A stretch of DNA of 64,000 nt, from NCBI RefSeq assembly GCF_026184235.1, contig NZ_CP110806.1, forward strand, positions 496,001 to 560,000. The letters are read 5' to 3'. Below are positions 8,990 to 18,509 of the stretch, piece by piece. The stretch is from Cellulomonas sp. S1-8. GTDB lineage: Bacteria > Actinomycetota > Actinomycetes > Actinomycetales > Cellulomonadaceae. The number at the start of each line of letters is the position of its first letter. Position 1 is the first letter of the stretch. The position numbers and the translations under genes are program-made. Below the pieces are notes generated by a model. It was not told where the DNA came from. It was given only the letters and a program-made list of their open reading frames with translations, and made no database searches.

Positions 8990-10132
8990 TCAGGGCACCG
9001 GGAGGTGCTCATCGCGCATCCGCGCCAGCCGCTCCACCAGGGCGTCCGCGCCGTCCTCGCCCGTCTCCACGACGACGTCGGCCACGTCCGCCGCGTCCAT
9101 CCGGTCCTGGGCCGCGAGTGCGGCGTCGACCACGACGTCGACGGCAGCCGCGTCGATGCCGCGCAGCGCGTCGCCGGCCAGCTCCGGGCCACCCTCACCC
9201 CGGCTGCGGGCGGTCACGCGTCGCCGGAGCTGCTCACGTCCTGCCCGCAGCCGGACGACGAGCAGCGGCGTCGCCCCCAGAGCCTGTCGGTAGCGCTCCA
9301 CGGACTCGGCGGACTCGACGTCCCCGTTGAGCACGAGGTCGACGGCGCCCGCACGCTGGTACGTCTGCCACAGGTCCGCGACAGCGGCGGCGGTCGCGCA
9401 GGACCCGCCATCCGCTCCCGGTTCCACGCCGTCGACGAAGGCGATCTGCTGCAGGTCCAGGAAGGCGCAGCTGCGTCCCGTGCCCCAGCCCTGCATCGTC
9501 AGCCCGAAGGCGAGCGTGGACTTGCCCACGCCCGTGGCGCCGCAGACCAGCACCGCGCGTGTCGGCGCGCCTGCAGGGCTCGGCGGCTCTGCCGCAGGCG
9601 TCGGCGTCGCCGTGGGGGGCACGCGCGTCGCGTCCTGGAAGGTGGCGTAGGCCTGGTCCGCCACGTCGCCCACCGTCCGTGCGGAGTCGACGACGGCGTG
9701 CCCGGTGTCCAGCTCGTCCCACACACCGGCCTCGGCCAGGGCCCGGGCGACGTCGTCGGGCCCGTACCTGCGCTGCAGTCGCGGCCGCAGCACCTCCGGG
9801 TCGGCGCGCAGGCGGCAGAAGGTCAGCGCGACCGGACCCAGCGCCTCCACGACCTCGTCGTGCGAGCCCGGCTCGAGCACTCCCGAGACGACGACGGTGC
9901 GTGCACCCGCGCGCGCGAGGTGGCGCACCAGCACACCCGCCGCCCGGGCCTTCATGGCACGCCGCTCGGCGTCGTCGTGGGGCTGGGGGTAGCAGATGCC
10001 CAGCTGGTCGATGTCGAGGTAGCCGCGGGGTTCCCCATCGAGCTGGCTGGCGTACAGCTCCCACGCGGTGGCCGACTTGCCCACGCACGGAGCTCCGTAC
10101 AACCACCACACGCGCGTCGGACTGTCTGTCAC
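8990..10132 (-). CDS. Tandem P-loop nucleoside/nucleotide-kinase-like protein
   Basis: About 380 residues with two consecutive AAA/kinase-like P-loop domains. The first has GAPCVGKSA near residue 14 followed by YLDIDQLGICYP; the second, after a Pro/Ala/Thr-rich linker, has CGATGVGKSTLAFG followed by FLDLQQIAFVDG. In both halves the Walker A is followed by a D-hydrophobic-Gln-(Leu/Ile) strand, so the halves look like an internal duplication. Adenylylsulfate-kinase-like or zeta-toxin-like small P-loop ATPases have this layout. I chose the GTG at 10132; a GTG at 10141 is equally possible. Substrate unknown. Confidence 0.75.
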   Translation of the reverse strand: MTDSPTRVWWLYGAPCVGKSATAWELYASQLDGEPRGYLDIDQLGICYPQPHDDAERRAMKARAAGVLVRHLARAGARTVVVSGVLEPGSHDEVVEALGPVALTFCRLRADPEVLRPRLQRRYGPDDVARALAEAGVWDELDTGHAVVDSARTVGDVADQAYATFQDATRVPPTATPTPAAEPPSPAGAPTRAVLVCGATGVGKSTLAFGLTMQGWGTGRSCAFLDLQQIAFVDGVEPGADGGSCATAAAVADLWQTYQRAGAVDLVLNGDVESAESVERYRQALGATPLLVVRLRAGREQLRRRVTARSRGEGGPELAGDALRGIDAAAVDVVVDAALAAQDRMDAADVADVVVETGEDGADALVERLARMRDEHLPVP

Positions 10133-10212
10133 GCCCCGCACGATAGGAGCACGACGCGCACGAGTCCAGCGAGTTCGGACCAGAAGAGGCCCGGGTAGCT
10201 CAAACCGTCCAC

Positions 10213-10232
10213 GTACGCGGGGGGACGCGTAC
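10213..10232 (-). terminator. Short GC hairpin after the membrane-protein gene
   Basis: A 7-bp perfect stem (GTACGCG / CGCGTAC) with a six-base loop lies 17 bases beyond the stop of the minus-strand gene ending at 10249. There is no T-run, which is common for terminators in very GC-rich Actinobacteria. Confidence 0.4.
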
Positions 10233-10248
10233 CGGAGCGCCCTGCACC

Positions 10249-10752
10249 TCACGACAGGTGGGGGAACGCGCCGTCCATCCCCACCGACGTGCTGGAACAG
10301 GAGGCGCACGACGCCGCGTCCCTCGGATCCGCGGACGTGTGCGCTAGGTCCGCGGACTCGGCAGGCGGGCGTCGTCCGACGACGATCGTGACGATGCCGA
10401 GCGCGATCACCCCGATCTCCGAGATCGCGGCCAGCCACTCCGGGGTGCCCGACCACCGCGAGTGGACCTCGAACAACCCGCCGGGCGTCGTCGCGAGGAT
10501 GAACGCACCCAGCGTCGCGACGCCGAACCCGATCGCCCCGAGCAGCGGCAGCCAGTGCCGCCACACCAGCACGAGCACGCCGAGCACGATCCCGCCGACG
10601 CCGTTGAGCAGGAACGCGGGACCGACGATGTCGACCGACCTCATGCCGGTCGCCCACAGGTCGAGGTGGACGACCGCGGACAGCATGAGGCACGCGCACA
10701 CGAGGGCGCGCAGCACGTCGGACGTCGCCTGCCGCCCGCGATGGAGGTCCAC
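10249..10752 (-). CDS. Small four-helix membrane protein
   Basis: About 167 residues with four hydrophobic segments: LRALVCACLMLSAVVHL, the VDIVGPAFLLNGVGGIVLGV region, LLGAIGFGVATLGAFILA and the IGVIALGIVTIVV segment. A Cys/Ser-rich C-terminal tail follows. I do not recognise a named family. The gene follows the Rieske lipoprotein gene directly; the start may be GTG 10752 or an overlapping GTG at 10782. Its position suggests it is the membrane partner of the Rieske/copper-oxygenase cluster, but nothing in its sequence shows cofactor binding. Confidence 0.7.
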   Translation of the reverse strand: MDLHRGRQATSDVLRALVCACLMLSAVVHLDLWATGMRSVDIVGPAFLLNGVGGIVLGVLVLVWRHWLPLLGAIGFGVATLGAFILATTPGGLFEVHSRWSGTPEWLAAISEIGVIALGIVTIVVGRRPPAESADLAHTSADPRDAASCASCSSTSVGMDGAFPHLS

Positions 10753-10756
10753 GGGT

Positions 10757-11263
10757 TCAGGCCTTGCCTGCGAGGACTTCACCGTCGACGACGTGCACGT
10801 CGACCTCGGGCAGCGGCGTCGGAGCGGGCCCCGAGACGTTCGCGCCGGACAGGTCGAAGACCGAGCCGTGGCACGGGCAGACGAGCTCGCCGCCGTCGGC
10901 CAGGACCGTGCAGCCCTGGTGCGTGCAGATCGCCGAGAGCGCGACGATCGTCCCTGCGGACGCCTGCGTCAGGAGGAGCTCCTTCCCGTCGGCGTCCTTG
11001 ACCAGGAGCGCGCCGCCCTCGGGCACGTCGGCGACCTTGGCGAGAGCACCGGACCCGCCGCCGGTGCTTGCTCTCGGGGTGGCGGCGTCGGTCGAACCAC
11101 CGCCACTGCTGCACGCGGAGAGCACGCCGGCTGCGGCGACGCCGGCGGTGACCGCTCCGGCCCGCTTCAGCACCTGCCGGCGATCGAGACAGCCGTCGCA
11201 GCGCGACGCGTGCGTGTGGTCGTTCGGGTCCAGGGTGTTCGAGGTCTCCAGCAGCGAGGACAT
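10757..11263 (-). CDS. Rieske [2Fe-2S] lipoprotein
   Basis: About 168 residues from ATG 11263, which has GGAGG five bases upstream. The leader combines a Tat-like pair (RRQVLKRAG, residues 28-36) with a lipobox ending LSAC (Cys51), so it should be exported folded and lipid-anchored. The Rieske cluster ligands are complete: CTHQGC and, about 18 residues on, CPCHGS. A Gly/Ser spacer separates the anchor from the domain. Single-domain Rieske lipoproteins of this type pass electrons at the outer face of the membrane. It lies directly downstream of the PHM-like copper monooxygenase gene and is a plausible electron donor to it (inference). Confidence 0.9.
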   Translation of the reverse strand: MSSLLETSNTLDPNDHTHASRCDGCLDRRQVLKRAGAVTAGVAAAGVLSACSSGGGSTDAATPRASTGGGSGALAKVADVPEGGALLVKDADGKELLLTQASAGTIVALSAICTHQGCTVLADGGELVCPCHGSVFDLSGANVSGPAPTPLPEVDVHVVDGEVLAGKA

Positions 11264-11348
11264 CTGTACCTCCGTGCGCGGGTCGGGACGAGCGGTCATC
11301 GGTTGTCACGAGGTGGAGGCCGCGAAAGTTCACCGCGACCTCCACCCG

Positions 11349-12593
11349 TCAGGGCTGGCGGGGGGAGACCGTCATGATGCCGATGCACATCTCGTCGCCG
11401 GTGCCGTCACCCCACACCACGTAGCGCGGCGGCAGCGTGCGCAGCTGCGGCAGCTGCTTGCGCAGCCCCACGTCGTGCGTGCACGTCACCCGCAGGATGT
11501 CACCCGGGTCGACGTCCACGGGCGACGGCAGCTTCGTCATCCGCTGGTTGTCGAAGTCGAACTGCGGCACGTCCAGCAGGACCTGGGCCGCCGGCGTGCC
11601 CGGGTTGAGCTCGACCTTCAGGGACCGCCCGAGCATGTGCATGTGACCGAAACCGGCGAACACCGTCACCGGCTCCTCCACCACGTGGTCGCAGGACTGG
11701 GTGTCACCGGGCTTCGGCACGCCACCCTCGTTGCACTCCTCCACCTGCTCGTCCGCGAACCCGCCGACCTCCGGCCCGAACCGCTTCGTCACGTCCGCGA
11801 CCGAGGCCGCCCGGTCGCAGAGCGGACCCGACTCGTCGGCGGCGCAGGGCAGGTCGGTCGGCGCGCCGAGCGACCACGTCTCGAGCTCCCGGGTCTGCGG
11901 GGTGCCGTCCGTCAGCCGCAGCCGCACCGCCGAGCGGTCCGACCCGCCGGGCTCGCCGTCGGTCGCGAGCAGGTTGTAGTGCATCTGGAAGACGATCAGG
12001 CTGCCCGGCTCCAGCTGGAAGCCGACGTCCTGGTCGAGCAGCGTCTCCGTGGCGCCCGGCGCCCAGGTGTCCACCCACGCGGCGCCCGCGTCGGTGCTCT
12101 CCTCGTCGTCGTCCTCCACGTCGGCGCCCTCCACGCCGGTCCCGCCGAAGCACTGCCAGCCAGGGCCGGGAGTCCTCGCGTCGTGCTCGTGGACCGCGGC
12201 AGCGTCGTCCGGCGACACCGCGTACACGATGCCGTGGTGCGCGATGGCGACGTTCTCCGGCATGACCTGGGTCCCGGTCAGGAACGCCGCCTCGGTCAGG
12301 CCCGGATCGAGCACCTGGCACCGGTACTCGTCCACGGCGCCCTCCGGCGGCGCGGGCGTGTAGGCCTCGGCCATCGTCAGGTCGACGAACCGCTCGCCCG
12401 CGCGCAGCGGCTGCGGTGGAGCCGACGACCCGCCACCGTGCGCGCTGTGCGCGTCGGCTGCGGCGGGCGCGGCGGGGGCCGCAGGGGTGTTCGCGCCCGA
12501 GCTGCAGGCGGCGACGACGAGCACCGTCGCCAGCGCCATGACGGCCGCCCCGCCCTTCCATCGTGAACCGGACGGCGCTGCGTCGACTGCCAT
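11349..12593 (-). CDS. PHM-like copper type II monooxygenase lipoprotein
   Basis: A 414-residue lipoprotein (lipobox ending VVAAC, Cys30) with GAGGAGG upstream of ATG 12593. It carries the ligand sets of peptidylglycine/dopamine-beta-type copper monooxygenases: for the CuH site the pair in AIAHHGIVY and the His in FQMHYNL; for the CuM site the HxH of FGHMHMLG and the Met in GDEMCIGIM. The Ala/Pro/His-rich linker after the anchor is typical of surface lipoproteins. Family members hydroxylate C-H bonds using O2 and a reductant such as ascorbate. The bacterial substrate is unknown. It sits between the Rieske gene and a two-component system on the same strand. Confidence 0.85.
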   Translation of the reverse strand: MAVDAAPSGSRWKGGAAVMALATVLVVAACSSGANTPAAPAAPAAADAHSAHGGGSSAPPQPLRAGERFVDLTMAEAYTPAPPEGAVDEYRCQVLDPGLTEAAFLTGTQVMPENVAIAHHGIVYAVSPDDAAAVHEHDARTPGPGWQCFGGTGVEGADVEDDDEESTDAGAAWVDTWAPGATETLLDQDVGFQLEPGSLIVFQMHYNLLATDGEPGGSDRSAVRLRLTDGTPQTRELETWSLGAPTDLPCAADESGPLCDRAASVADVTKRFGPEVGGFADEQVEECNEGGVPKPGDTQSCDHVVEEPVTVFAGFGHMHMLGRSLKVELNPGTPAAQVLLDVPQFDFDNQRMTKLPSPVDVDPGDILRVTCTHDVGLRKQLPQLRTLPPRYVVWGDGTGDEMCIGIMTVSPRQP

Positions 12594-12664
12594 GGTGGCC
12601 TCCTCATGCGGGTGACATCGCTGATCTGAGGCCTGATTCCTACCGAGCGAGACGGAGACGACCG

Positions 12665-14080
12665 TTAGAGCGACGCGGGCGGGGCCGCGGCCGGGAGGTC
12701 GACCCGCAGGAGCGCGCCACCGCGTGCGGAGCGGGCGACGGTGGCCCGGCCGCCGTGGGCGTCGACGACCCGCTGCACGATCGACAGCCCCAGCCCGGAT
12801 CCCGGCAACGCCCGGGCGCTGTCGGCACGGTAGAACCGGTCGAACACCCGCGGGACGTCGGCGGCGTCGATGCCCGGCCCGGCGTCGTCGACCTCGAGCA
12901 CCGCCGACGTGCCCTCGGCGCGGAGCCGGACCTGGACCGGTTGGTCCGCGGGGGACCACGTGCCGGCGTTGTCGACGAGGTTGAGCACAGCCCGCTCGAG
13001 CGCAGCGGGACGCCCGCTCACCCACACGGAGGTCACGTCGAGCGCGACCTCGACGTCGGGCGCGCGGGACCGCGCCCGGGTCGCGGCGGCCACCACCACG
13101 TCGGCGAGGTCGAGCAGCTCGGTGCTCTCGTCGCTGACGTCACCGCGCGCCAGGTCGGTCAGCTCGGCGGCAAGGGTGCTCAGCTCGGCCACCTGGGAGC
13201 CGAGATCGTGGAGCAGCCGGGTCCGGCTCTGCGCCGGCAGTGCGCTGTCCAGGGTGCCGCGCCGGTCGAGCCGGATCAGCAGCTCGACGTTGAGGCGCAG
13301 GCTGGTGAGCGGGGTCTTGAGCTCGTGGGCGGCGTCCTCGGCGAGCAGCCGCTGGGCCTGCCGGGAGTCCCGGAGCGCGGCGAGCATGTCGTTGATCGAC
13401 CGGATCAGCCGCCGGATCTCCCCGCCGCCCTCGTCGGGGATGTCGGCGTCGAGATCGCGGGTGTGCGCGACGCGTACCGCGGCGGCGGTCAGCCGGTCGA
13501 TCGGTGCCAACCCGATCCGTGCCACGGTCCGCCCGAGGAGCGCGCCCCCGACCACGCACAGCAGGCCGATCAGCAGCATGCCCACCCCGAACCGGGTGAG
13601 CGGGCTCTCGTCGGCGACGCGGGCCACCTGGACCGCGCCGTCGCCCGCCTGCAGCGTGTAGATGAAGTAGTCGACGTCGCCGGTGCCGTCGTCCTCCATC
13701 AGGTCGTCGGATGCGCCACGCGCCACTCGCCCGGCGTGCTCGCTGACCGGGGGCAGCGCGGGTTGGCCGGCCGGCGTCCGGGTGGAGCCGTCAGGCAGGA
13801 CGACCCGCGTCAGCCGACCGGTTCCGGGATACGGCGGTAGCGGGACCTGCGCCAGACCGGCGCGCTCCGCGTTCGTCGCCAGGACGCGGGCCTCGGCGCG
13901 CAGCTCGTCCTTGGCGGTGTCCTCCAGCTCGCCGTACAGCAGCCCGGCGCCCCCCAGGAACGCCCCGAACACGCTGACCGCGATGGCCGCCGCCGCGATC
14001 ACCGTCAGCCTGGTCCGCAGGGACCACCTGCGCCACCACCGGGTCAGCCGTCGCGGTCCCCGGCCGACGGGCCCGCTCAC
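12665..14080 (-). CDS. Sensor histidine kinase
   Basis: A 471-residue membrane kinase. Two transmembrane segments (about 27-50 and 165-185) flank a 110-residue extracytoplasmic sensor domain. A HAMP-like region follows, then the H-box [13 protein letters not shown] (His252), the N-box [10 protein letters not shown], and the ATP-lid motifs DDAGPGI and GSGLGLSIV. The N-box reads NLVDNAGTW rather than the usual N-x3-NA-x-KY, a variant found in other actinobacterial MprB-like kinases. It overlaps the response-regulator gene by four bases, so the two are translated together. The downstream copper and Rieske genes on the same strand are possible targets. Confidence 0.93.
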   Translation of the reverse strand: MSGPVGRGPRRLTRWWRRWSLRTRLTVIAAAAIAVSVFGAFLGGAGLLYGELEDTAKDELRAEARVLATNAERAGLAQVPLPPYPGTGRLTRVVLPDGSTRTPAGQPALPPVSEHAGRVARGASDDLMEDDGTGDVDYFIYTLQAGDGAVQVARVADESPLTRFGVGMLLIGLLCVVGGALLGRTVARIGLAPIDRLTAAAVRVAHTRDLDADIPDEGGGEIRRLIRSINDMLAALRDSRQAQRLLAEDAAHELKTPLTSLRLNVELLIRLDRRGTLDSALPAQSRTRLLHDLGSQVAELSTLAAELTDLARGDVSDESTELLDLADVVVAAATRARSRAPDVEVALDVTSVWVSGRPAALERAVLNLVDNAGTWSPADQPVQVRLRAEGTSAVLEVDDAGPGIDAADVPRVFDRFYRADSARALPGSGLGLSIVQRVVDAHGGRATVARSARGGALLRVDLPAAAPPASL

Positions 14081-14778
14081 GGAGGAGTCTCCCGCAACGT
14101 GTATCCCATGCCGCGCAGCGTGTAGATCAGTCGCGGCTCACCCTCGGCCTCCAACTTGCGGCGCAGGTAGCTCACGTACACCTGGAGGTTGTTGGCGGTG
14201 GCGCTCATGTCGAAGCCCCAGATCGCCTCGAACAGCATGTCGCGGGTCAGGACCCGGGTCGCGTTGCCCAGGAGGACCTGCAGGAGGGAGAACTCGGTCC
14301 GGGTCAGGTGCAGCGGCCGCCCGCCCCGCCATGCCTCGAACCTGTCGGGATCGAGCCGGACGTCCGCGAACGACAGGATCGGCGACTCCTCGTCGGTCGG
14401 CGTGCGCCGGCGCAGCAGGGCCCGCACCCGCGCCAGCAGCTCCTCGGTGGCGAACGGCTTGGGCAGGTAGTCGTCGGCGCCCGCGTCCAACCCCGCGACC
14501 CGGTCGGAGACCTGGTCACGAGCGGTCAGCATCAGCACCGGCAGCTCCCGACCCGCGGCCCGCAACCGCCGGCAGGTCTCCAACCCGCCGAGGCGGGGCA
14601 TCATCACGTCGAGGATCAGCAGATCCGGCGTGTCACCGCCGGACGCACCGACCCCGTCGAGCACCGCGAGACCGTTGGCGACGGTGCAGATGTCGTAACC
14701 CTCGACCTGGAGCACCCGCTCCAGCGAGTCACGGATGGCCGCGTCGTCGTCCGCGATCATGATCCGCACGCCGCTCAT
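14077..14778 (-). CDS. OmpR/MprA-type response regulator
   Basis: A 233-residue two-domain regulator. The receiver holds the acidic triad ADDD (10-12), the phospho-acceptor in LILDVMMPR (Asp57), Thr in MLTARD and the Lys in LPKPF. The C-terminal winged-helix domain shows [15 protein letters not shown] and VSYLRRKLE with the closing RGMGYTLR. It precedes and overlaps the histidine kinase gene. MprA-like regulators respond to envelope stress; here the signal is unknown. Confidence 0.94.
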   Translation of the reverse strand: MSGVRIMIADDDAAIRDSLERVLQVEGYDICTVANGLAVLDGVGASGGDTPDLLILDVMMPRLGGLETCRRLRAAGRELPVLMLTARDQVSDRVAGLDAGADDYLPKPFATEELLARVRALLRRRTPTDEESPILSFADVRLDPDRFEAWRGGRPLHLTRTEFSLLQVLLGNATRVLTRDMLFEAIWGFDMSATANNLQVYVSYLRRKLEAEGEPRLIYTLRGMGYTLRETPP

Positions 14779-14863
14779 CGTCCCCGATCAACCTGAGGCG
14801 AGGATGAGAGCGTCCTCGGACCTGACCACCACGCTCAACTCCGCGACGCACCGCCACGCCTGG

Positions 14864-16036
14864 TCACCTACCGGACAAGGCACCCCCCGGGCCGAACGCC
14901 AAGCGTTCGAACCGCTCCCCGATGATGCGGTGCGTCGCGGCGTCGGGGTGCAGAGCGTCGGGCAGCGGGTGCGTGGTCTCGTCGTCCGCGCCGTACAGCT
15001 CGCGCCCGTCGAGGTACGCCACGCGCGGGTCGTCCTGCCGGCGCTGGGCGACGATGCGGCGCAGCTCGTCGCGGACCACGGTGAGGGTCAGGCGGCCGGC
15101 GGGAACCTCGGCCGGGTCACCCGTGGCCATGAACCGGATGGTGCCCGAGCCGAAGCTGCTCGGGTCGAACGCCCCGGGGCCTGGCGTGTCCTCGTGGATG
15201 GGGCACAGGATCGGGGACACGACCAGCAGCGGGGTGTCGGGGTGCCCGTCGCGGACGGTGTCGAGGAACCCGTGGACGGCCGCGGTGAACGTGCGCAGCC
15301 GCATGGTGTCGCCGTTGACGATGTTGATGCCGATCTTGACGGAGATCAGGTCGGCGGGCGTGTCGCGCATGGTGCGGGCGATCTGCGGGTCCAGCAGGGC
15401 GCTGCCGCCGAAGCCGAGGTTGAGCAGGTCCACACCGGCCCCCCTCGCGGCCAGCGCCGGCCAGGTGCCGGTGGGCGTCAGCGCGTTGGACCCGTGGCTG
15501 ATCGACGAGCCGTGGTGCATCCAGACGGGTCGGCCGTCGGCCGGGACGGGCTCGAGCGGGGCGTCGGCGCGGAGCTCGACCAGCGTCGCGAGCTCGTTGT
15601 GCGGCAGCCACAGCTCGACGGTCTTCTCCCCGTCCGGCAGCTCGGCGAACGTCACCGTGCCGGGCTCACCCGGGTGGACCACACGCGCACCGGTGGCAGG
15701 GTCGATCGCCAGCACGTCGCCGCCGACGACGGTCGCCCGGCCCGCGAGGTCGCCGTCCACGAGCAGCTCGTACACGCCGTCCGGTCGTCCGGGCAGGCCG
15801 ACGTAGGTCACGCGCGTCGGCCGGGTGTCCAGCTCGATCCGCGTCGCCCGGGTGCGGGCGACCAGACGGACGCCCGCCGGCTGCGCCTCGGCCATGAGCA
15901 GCTGCGGGTCCGGCAGCTGGCGACGCGCCCAGGCCGGCAGCCGGTGCGGCTGCACACCCCGCTCCGTCCGCTCCAGCTCGACGGCACCGCGGACGAGGTC
16001 GTCGGTCAGGGGGATGGTCAGCATCGAGGAGGTCAT
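14864..16036 (-). CDS. SGNH/GDSL hydrolase, non-exported
   Basis: About 390 residues. An N-terminal beta-rich domain (about 1-165) precedes an SGNH hydrolase with block I HHGSSISHGS (nucleophile Ser), block II GFGGSALLD, block III GINIVNGD and block V DALHPD. This order and the N-terminal galactose-binding-like domain match a family of actinobacterial esterases with an unknown substrate. No signal peptide is seen. ATG 16036 or ATG 16024 could be the start; neither has a strong Shine-Dalgarno. The gene is divergent from the SDR gene, whose ATG is 65 bases away. Confidence 0.85.
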   Translation of the reverse strand: MTSSMLTIPLTDDLVRGAVELERTERGVQPHRLPAWARRQLPDPQLLMAEAQPAGVRLVARTRATRIELDTRPTRVTYVGLPGRPDGVYELLVDGDLAGRATVVGGDVLAIDPATGARVVHPGEPGTVTFAELPDGEKTVELWLPHNELATLVELRADAPLEPVPADGRPVWMHHGSSISHGSNALTPTGTWPALAARGAGVDLLNLGFGGSALLDPQIARTMRDTPADLISVKIGINIVNGDTMRLRTFTAAVHGFLDTVRDGHPDTPLLVVSPILCPIHEDTPGPGAFDPSSFGSGTIRFMATGDPAEVPAGRLTLTVVRDELRRIVAQRRQDDPRVAYLDGRELYGADDETTHPLPDALHPDAATHRIIGERFERLAFGPGGALSGR

Positions 16037-16101
16037 CGTGGTCGAGCGTATCGACCGCCCGGTCGCGGGGCGCAGGTCTGCCGTTCCGTATCCTGCGAGA
16101 C

Positions 16102-17100
16102 ATGGCACTGCGCGCACTGTTCATCGGCGGGACCGGCATCATCAGCACGGAGGCGGCCCGGCGGGCGGTCGCCGACGGCGTCGAGCTCACCCTGCTCAAC
16201 CGCGGACGGTCGTCGACGCGGCCGGTGCCCGAGGGGGCCCGCGTCCTGCACGCCGACGTCCGCGACCCGCAGTCCGTCCGGTCCGCACTGGGTGACCTCG
16301 AGTTCGACGCCGTCGTCGAGTTCACGGCGTTCACCCCCGAGCACGTCCAGGCCGACCTCGACCTGTTCACCGGCCGCACCGGTCAGTACGTGTTCATCAG
16401 CTCCGCGTCGGCCTACCAGACGCCACCCACCCACCTGCCCGTCGTCGAGTCCACGCCGCTGCGCAACCCCTTCTGGGAGTACTCCCGGAACAAGATCGCG
16501 TGCGAGGACCTCCTCGTCGCCGCGTACCGCGACACCGGTCTGCCGATGACGATCGTGCGCCCGTCGCACACCTACGACGCGACGCTCGTCCCGATGGACG
16601 GCGGCTGGACGGTCGTCGACCGGATGCGCCGCGGCCTGGAGGTCGTCGTCCCCGGGGACGGGACGTCCCGGTGGACCATCACGCACAGCGCCGACGTCGC
16701 GGTCGGGCTGGTCGGGCTGCTGGGACGCGAGGAGGCGATCGGCGAGGCGTTCCACATCACCGGCGACGAGGCGCCGTCGTGGGACCAGATCTACCGCGCG
16801 ATGGCCCGGGCCGCCGGCGTCGACGAGCCGCGTCTGGTGCACGTCGCGTCCGACGCGATCGCCGCCGCCGATCCCGAGCTGGGTGCCGGGATCCTCGGCG
16901 ACAAGGCGCACACGATGATCTTCGACAACTCGAAGATCCGACGGCTGGTCCCGCAGTTCTCGCCCCGCATCCCCTTCGCGCAGGGTGCCCGCGAGATCGT
17001 CGCCTGGTACGACGACGACCCCGCGCGCCGGGTCGTCGACCCGCAGTTCGAGGCGCTCACGGAACGTCTCCTGGAGACCTACCGCCCCCGCGCTCTGTGA
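16102..17100 (+). CDS. NAD-dependent epimerase/dehydratase family protein (extended SDR)
   Basis: A 332-residue extended short-chain dehydrogenase. The nucleotide loop is GGTGIIS near the start, the catalytic Ser lies in ISSASAY, and the YxxxK pair lies in EYSRNKIACE. The substrate pocket segment VRPSHTYD follows. These features match NAD-dependent nucleotide-sugar epimerases/dehydratases and their CSP41-like relatives. No export signal. The neighbouring divergent SGNH gene may act on the same carbohydrate, but the sequence does not say which. Confidence 0.87.
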   Translation: MALRALFIGGTGIISTEAARRAVADGVELTLLNRGRSSTRPVPEGARVLHADVRDPQSVRSALGDLEFDAVVEFTAFTPEHVQADLDLFTGRTGQYVFISSASAYQTPPTHLPVVESTPLRNPFWEYSRNKIACEDLLVAAYRDTGLPMTIVRPSHTYDATLVPMDGGWTVVDRMRRGLEVVVPGDGTSRWTITHSADVAVGLVGLLGREEAIGEAFHITGDEAPSWDQIYRAMARAAGVDEPRLVHVASDAIAAADPELGAGILGDKAHTMIFDNSKIRRLVPQFSPRIPFAQGAREIVAWYDDDPARRVVDPQFEALTERLLETYRPRAL

Positions 17101-17327
17101 CGGCTCGGCTGCCGACCTGGCACCCGAGCAGGCAGACAGGGCCCGTGACGAGCACGGCCGCCGCGACTGGTCGCGAGCCGACGCGCAGCTCGAGGGCGGG
17201 CCGAGTGACCCGTCCCCGGCCGAGCGGGACGAGGGGGCGCGTCGACGGGCGGTCGCGGACCGAAGAGTAGGGCGACCCGCGCGGGACGTAGGTGACCGGG
17301 GCAGGTGCGCTCGGCGAGGCGGTGGTG

Positions 17328-18415
17328 TCAGTCCCGACGGGCGGCGGCCTCGTGGATCTCGGCGACGTAGCGGTCCACGCTCGCGTCGACCTCGAACCCG
17401 CCGGGGACCCGCCCGTCCCACGGGGTGTCCGGCACGACCGACTCGTCGACGGCGCCGTCGGGGCGACGCTGCCGCACCAGTGTCCGCGGGTAGGTGCCTT
17501 CCAGCGCGAGCGACCAGCCCGTACCGGAGACACGCTCGTCGACCGCGGCGACGATCTGCTGCTCGATCCGCCGCGCCTCCCCGTGCGCGTCCGGGTGGCA
17601 CCGGGCGATCGCGAACGCGACGGCCTCGCCGTGCACGTCGTCGTCGCCGTCCCACGCCTGCGCCAGCGCCTCCAGGGCCGGCAGCAGCGCGGGGTCGGCG
17701 AGCTCGGCCGCCGCCTCAAGCGCCAGGAGGTCGACGGACCGGTCCGGATCCGTGATCAGTGCCCGGACCCGTGCCAGCGCCTCGCCGGCGCCCCGGCGTG
17801 CCAGACCCAGGAGTGCCTCGGCTGCTGTCTCGGGGTCCTCGTCGTCCAGCCGCGCGAGCAGGGCGGTGCGGATCGCGGGGGAGTCCTGCGGCGTCTGGTT
17901 GCCCAGGCCGAAGGTCGCCCAGTCACGCACCCCCGGGTCGGGGTCCGAGGACAGGGTGATCAGCACGCCGATTGCGTCCTCGTTCAGCGGTTCGCCGTAC
18001 GGCATGCCCGGCACGGACAGTGCGACGGCCAGACGCACCTCGGGCGCGGGGTCGTCCGCGAACGACAGCAGCGCGTCGAGCCACGCCGCGTCCTCCGACT
18101 TGCCCAGAGCGGCACCACGTCGGAGCGGACCTCGTCGTCCCGCTCCGCACGGGCCGCGCGGAGCAGCTCGGGCGCCACGCGCGACCCGAAGGGTCGCCCC
18201 CTCGGGTACCCGAACTGCCCGACGACCCACGCCGCCGCCTGCCGGTGCCACGGCTCGTCAGCCGACAACGCGGCGAGGGCCAGCGCGAGGACCGACTCCT
18301 CCGCCTCGGCCTGGAGCTGCGCGACCAGCACCGCCGCCTCATCGTCCACGTCGGGGTCGTCGACCGCCGGGTCCAGCGTCAGGAGCCGCGTCCACCGTGC
18401 GTCGACCTCAGCCAC
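17328..18415 (-). pseudogene. HEAT-repeat protein, interrupted by a frameshift
   Basis: Starting at GTG 18415 the frame reads VAEVDARWTRLL then RQAAAWVVGQFGYP, which is HEAT-like, up to DDEVRSDVVPLW near 18110. The matching continuation, ALGKSEDAAWLDALLSFADD and GVRDWATFGLGNQTP, is in the next frame and runs to 17328. Restoring one base (a G after VVP) at about 18110 gives DVVPALGKSEDA and a continuous protein of about 362 residues of the HEAT-repeat/lyase-like type. The second half keeps full coding bias, so this is either a recent mutation or a sequencing error. The function is unknown. Confidence 0.8.
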
Positions 18416-18509
18416 GACGGCGACGGTACCGCTCGTGCCGAGGTGGTCGGGGTGAGTCGCCGGATCGAATTCCGTGGGCCGTCACGCACCGGACTGCGAG
18501 GATCCCGCC

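Noticed and set aside
17101..17327. Plus- and minus-strand frames in the gap after the SDR gene
   Set aside because: Both show GC bias but no start, no motif and no consistent preference for one frame.
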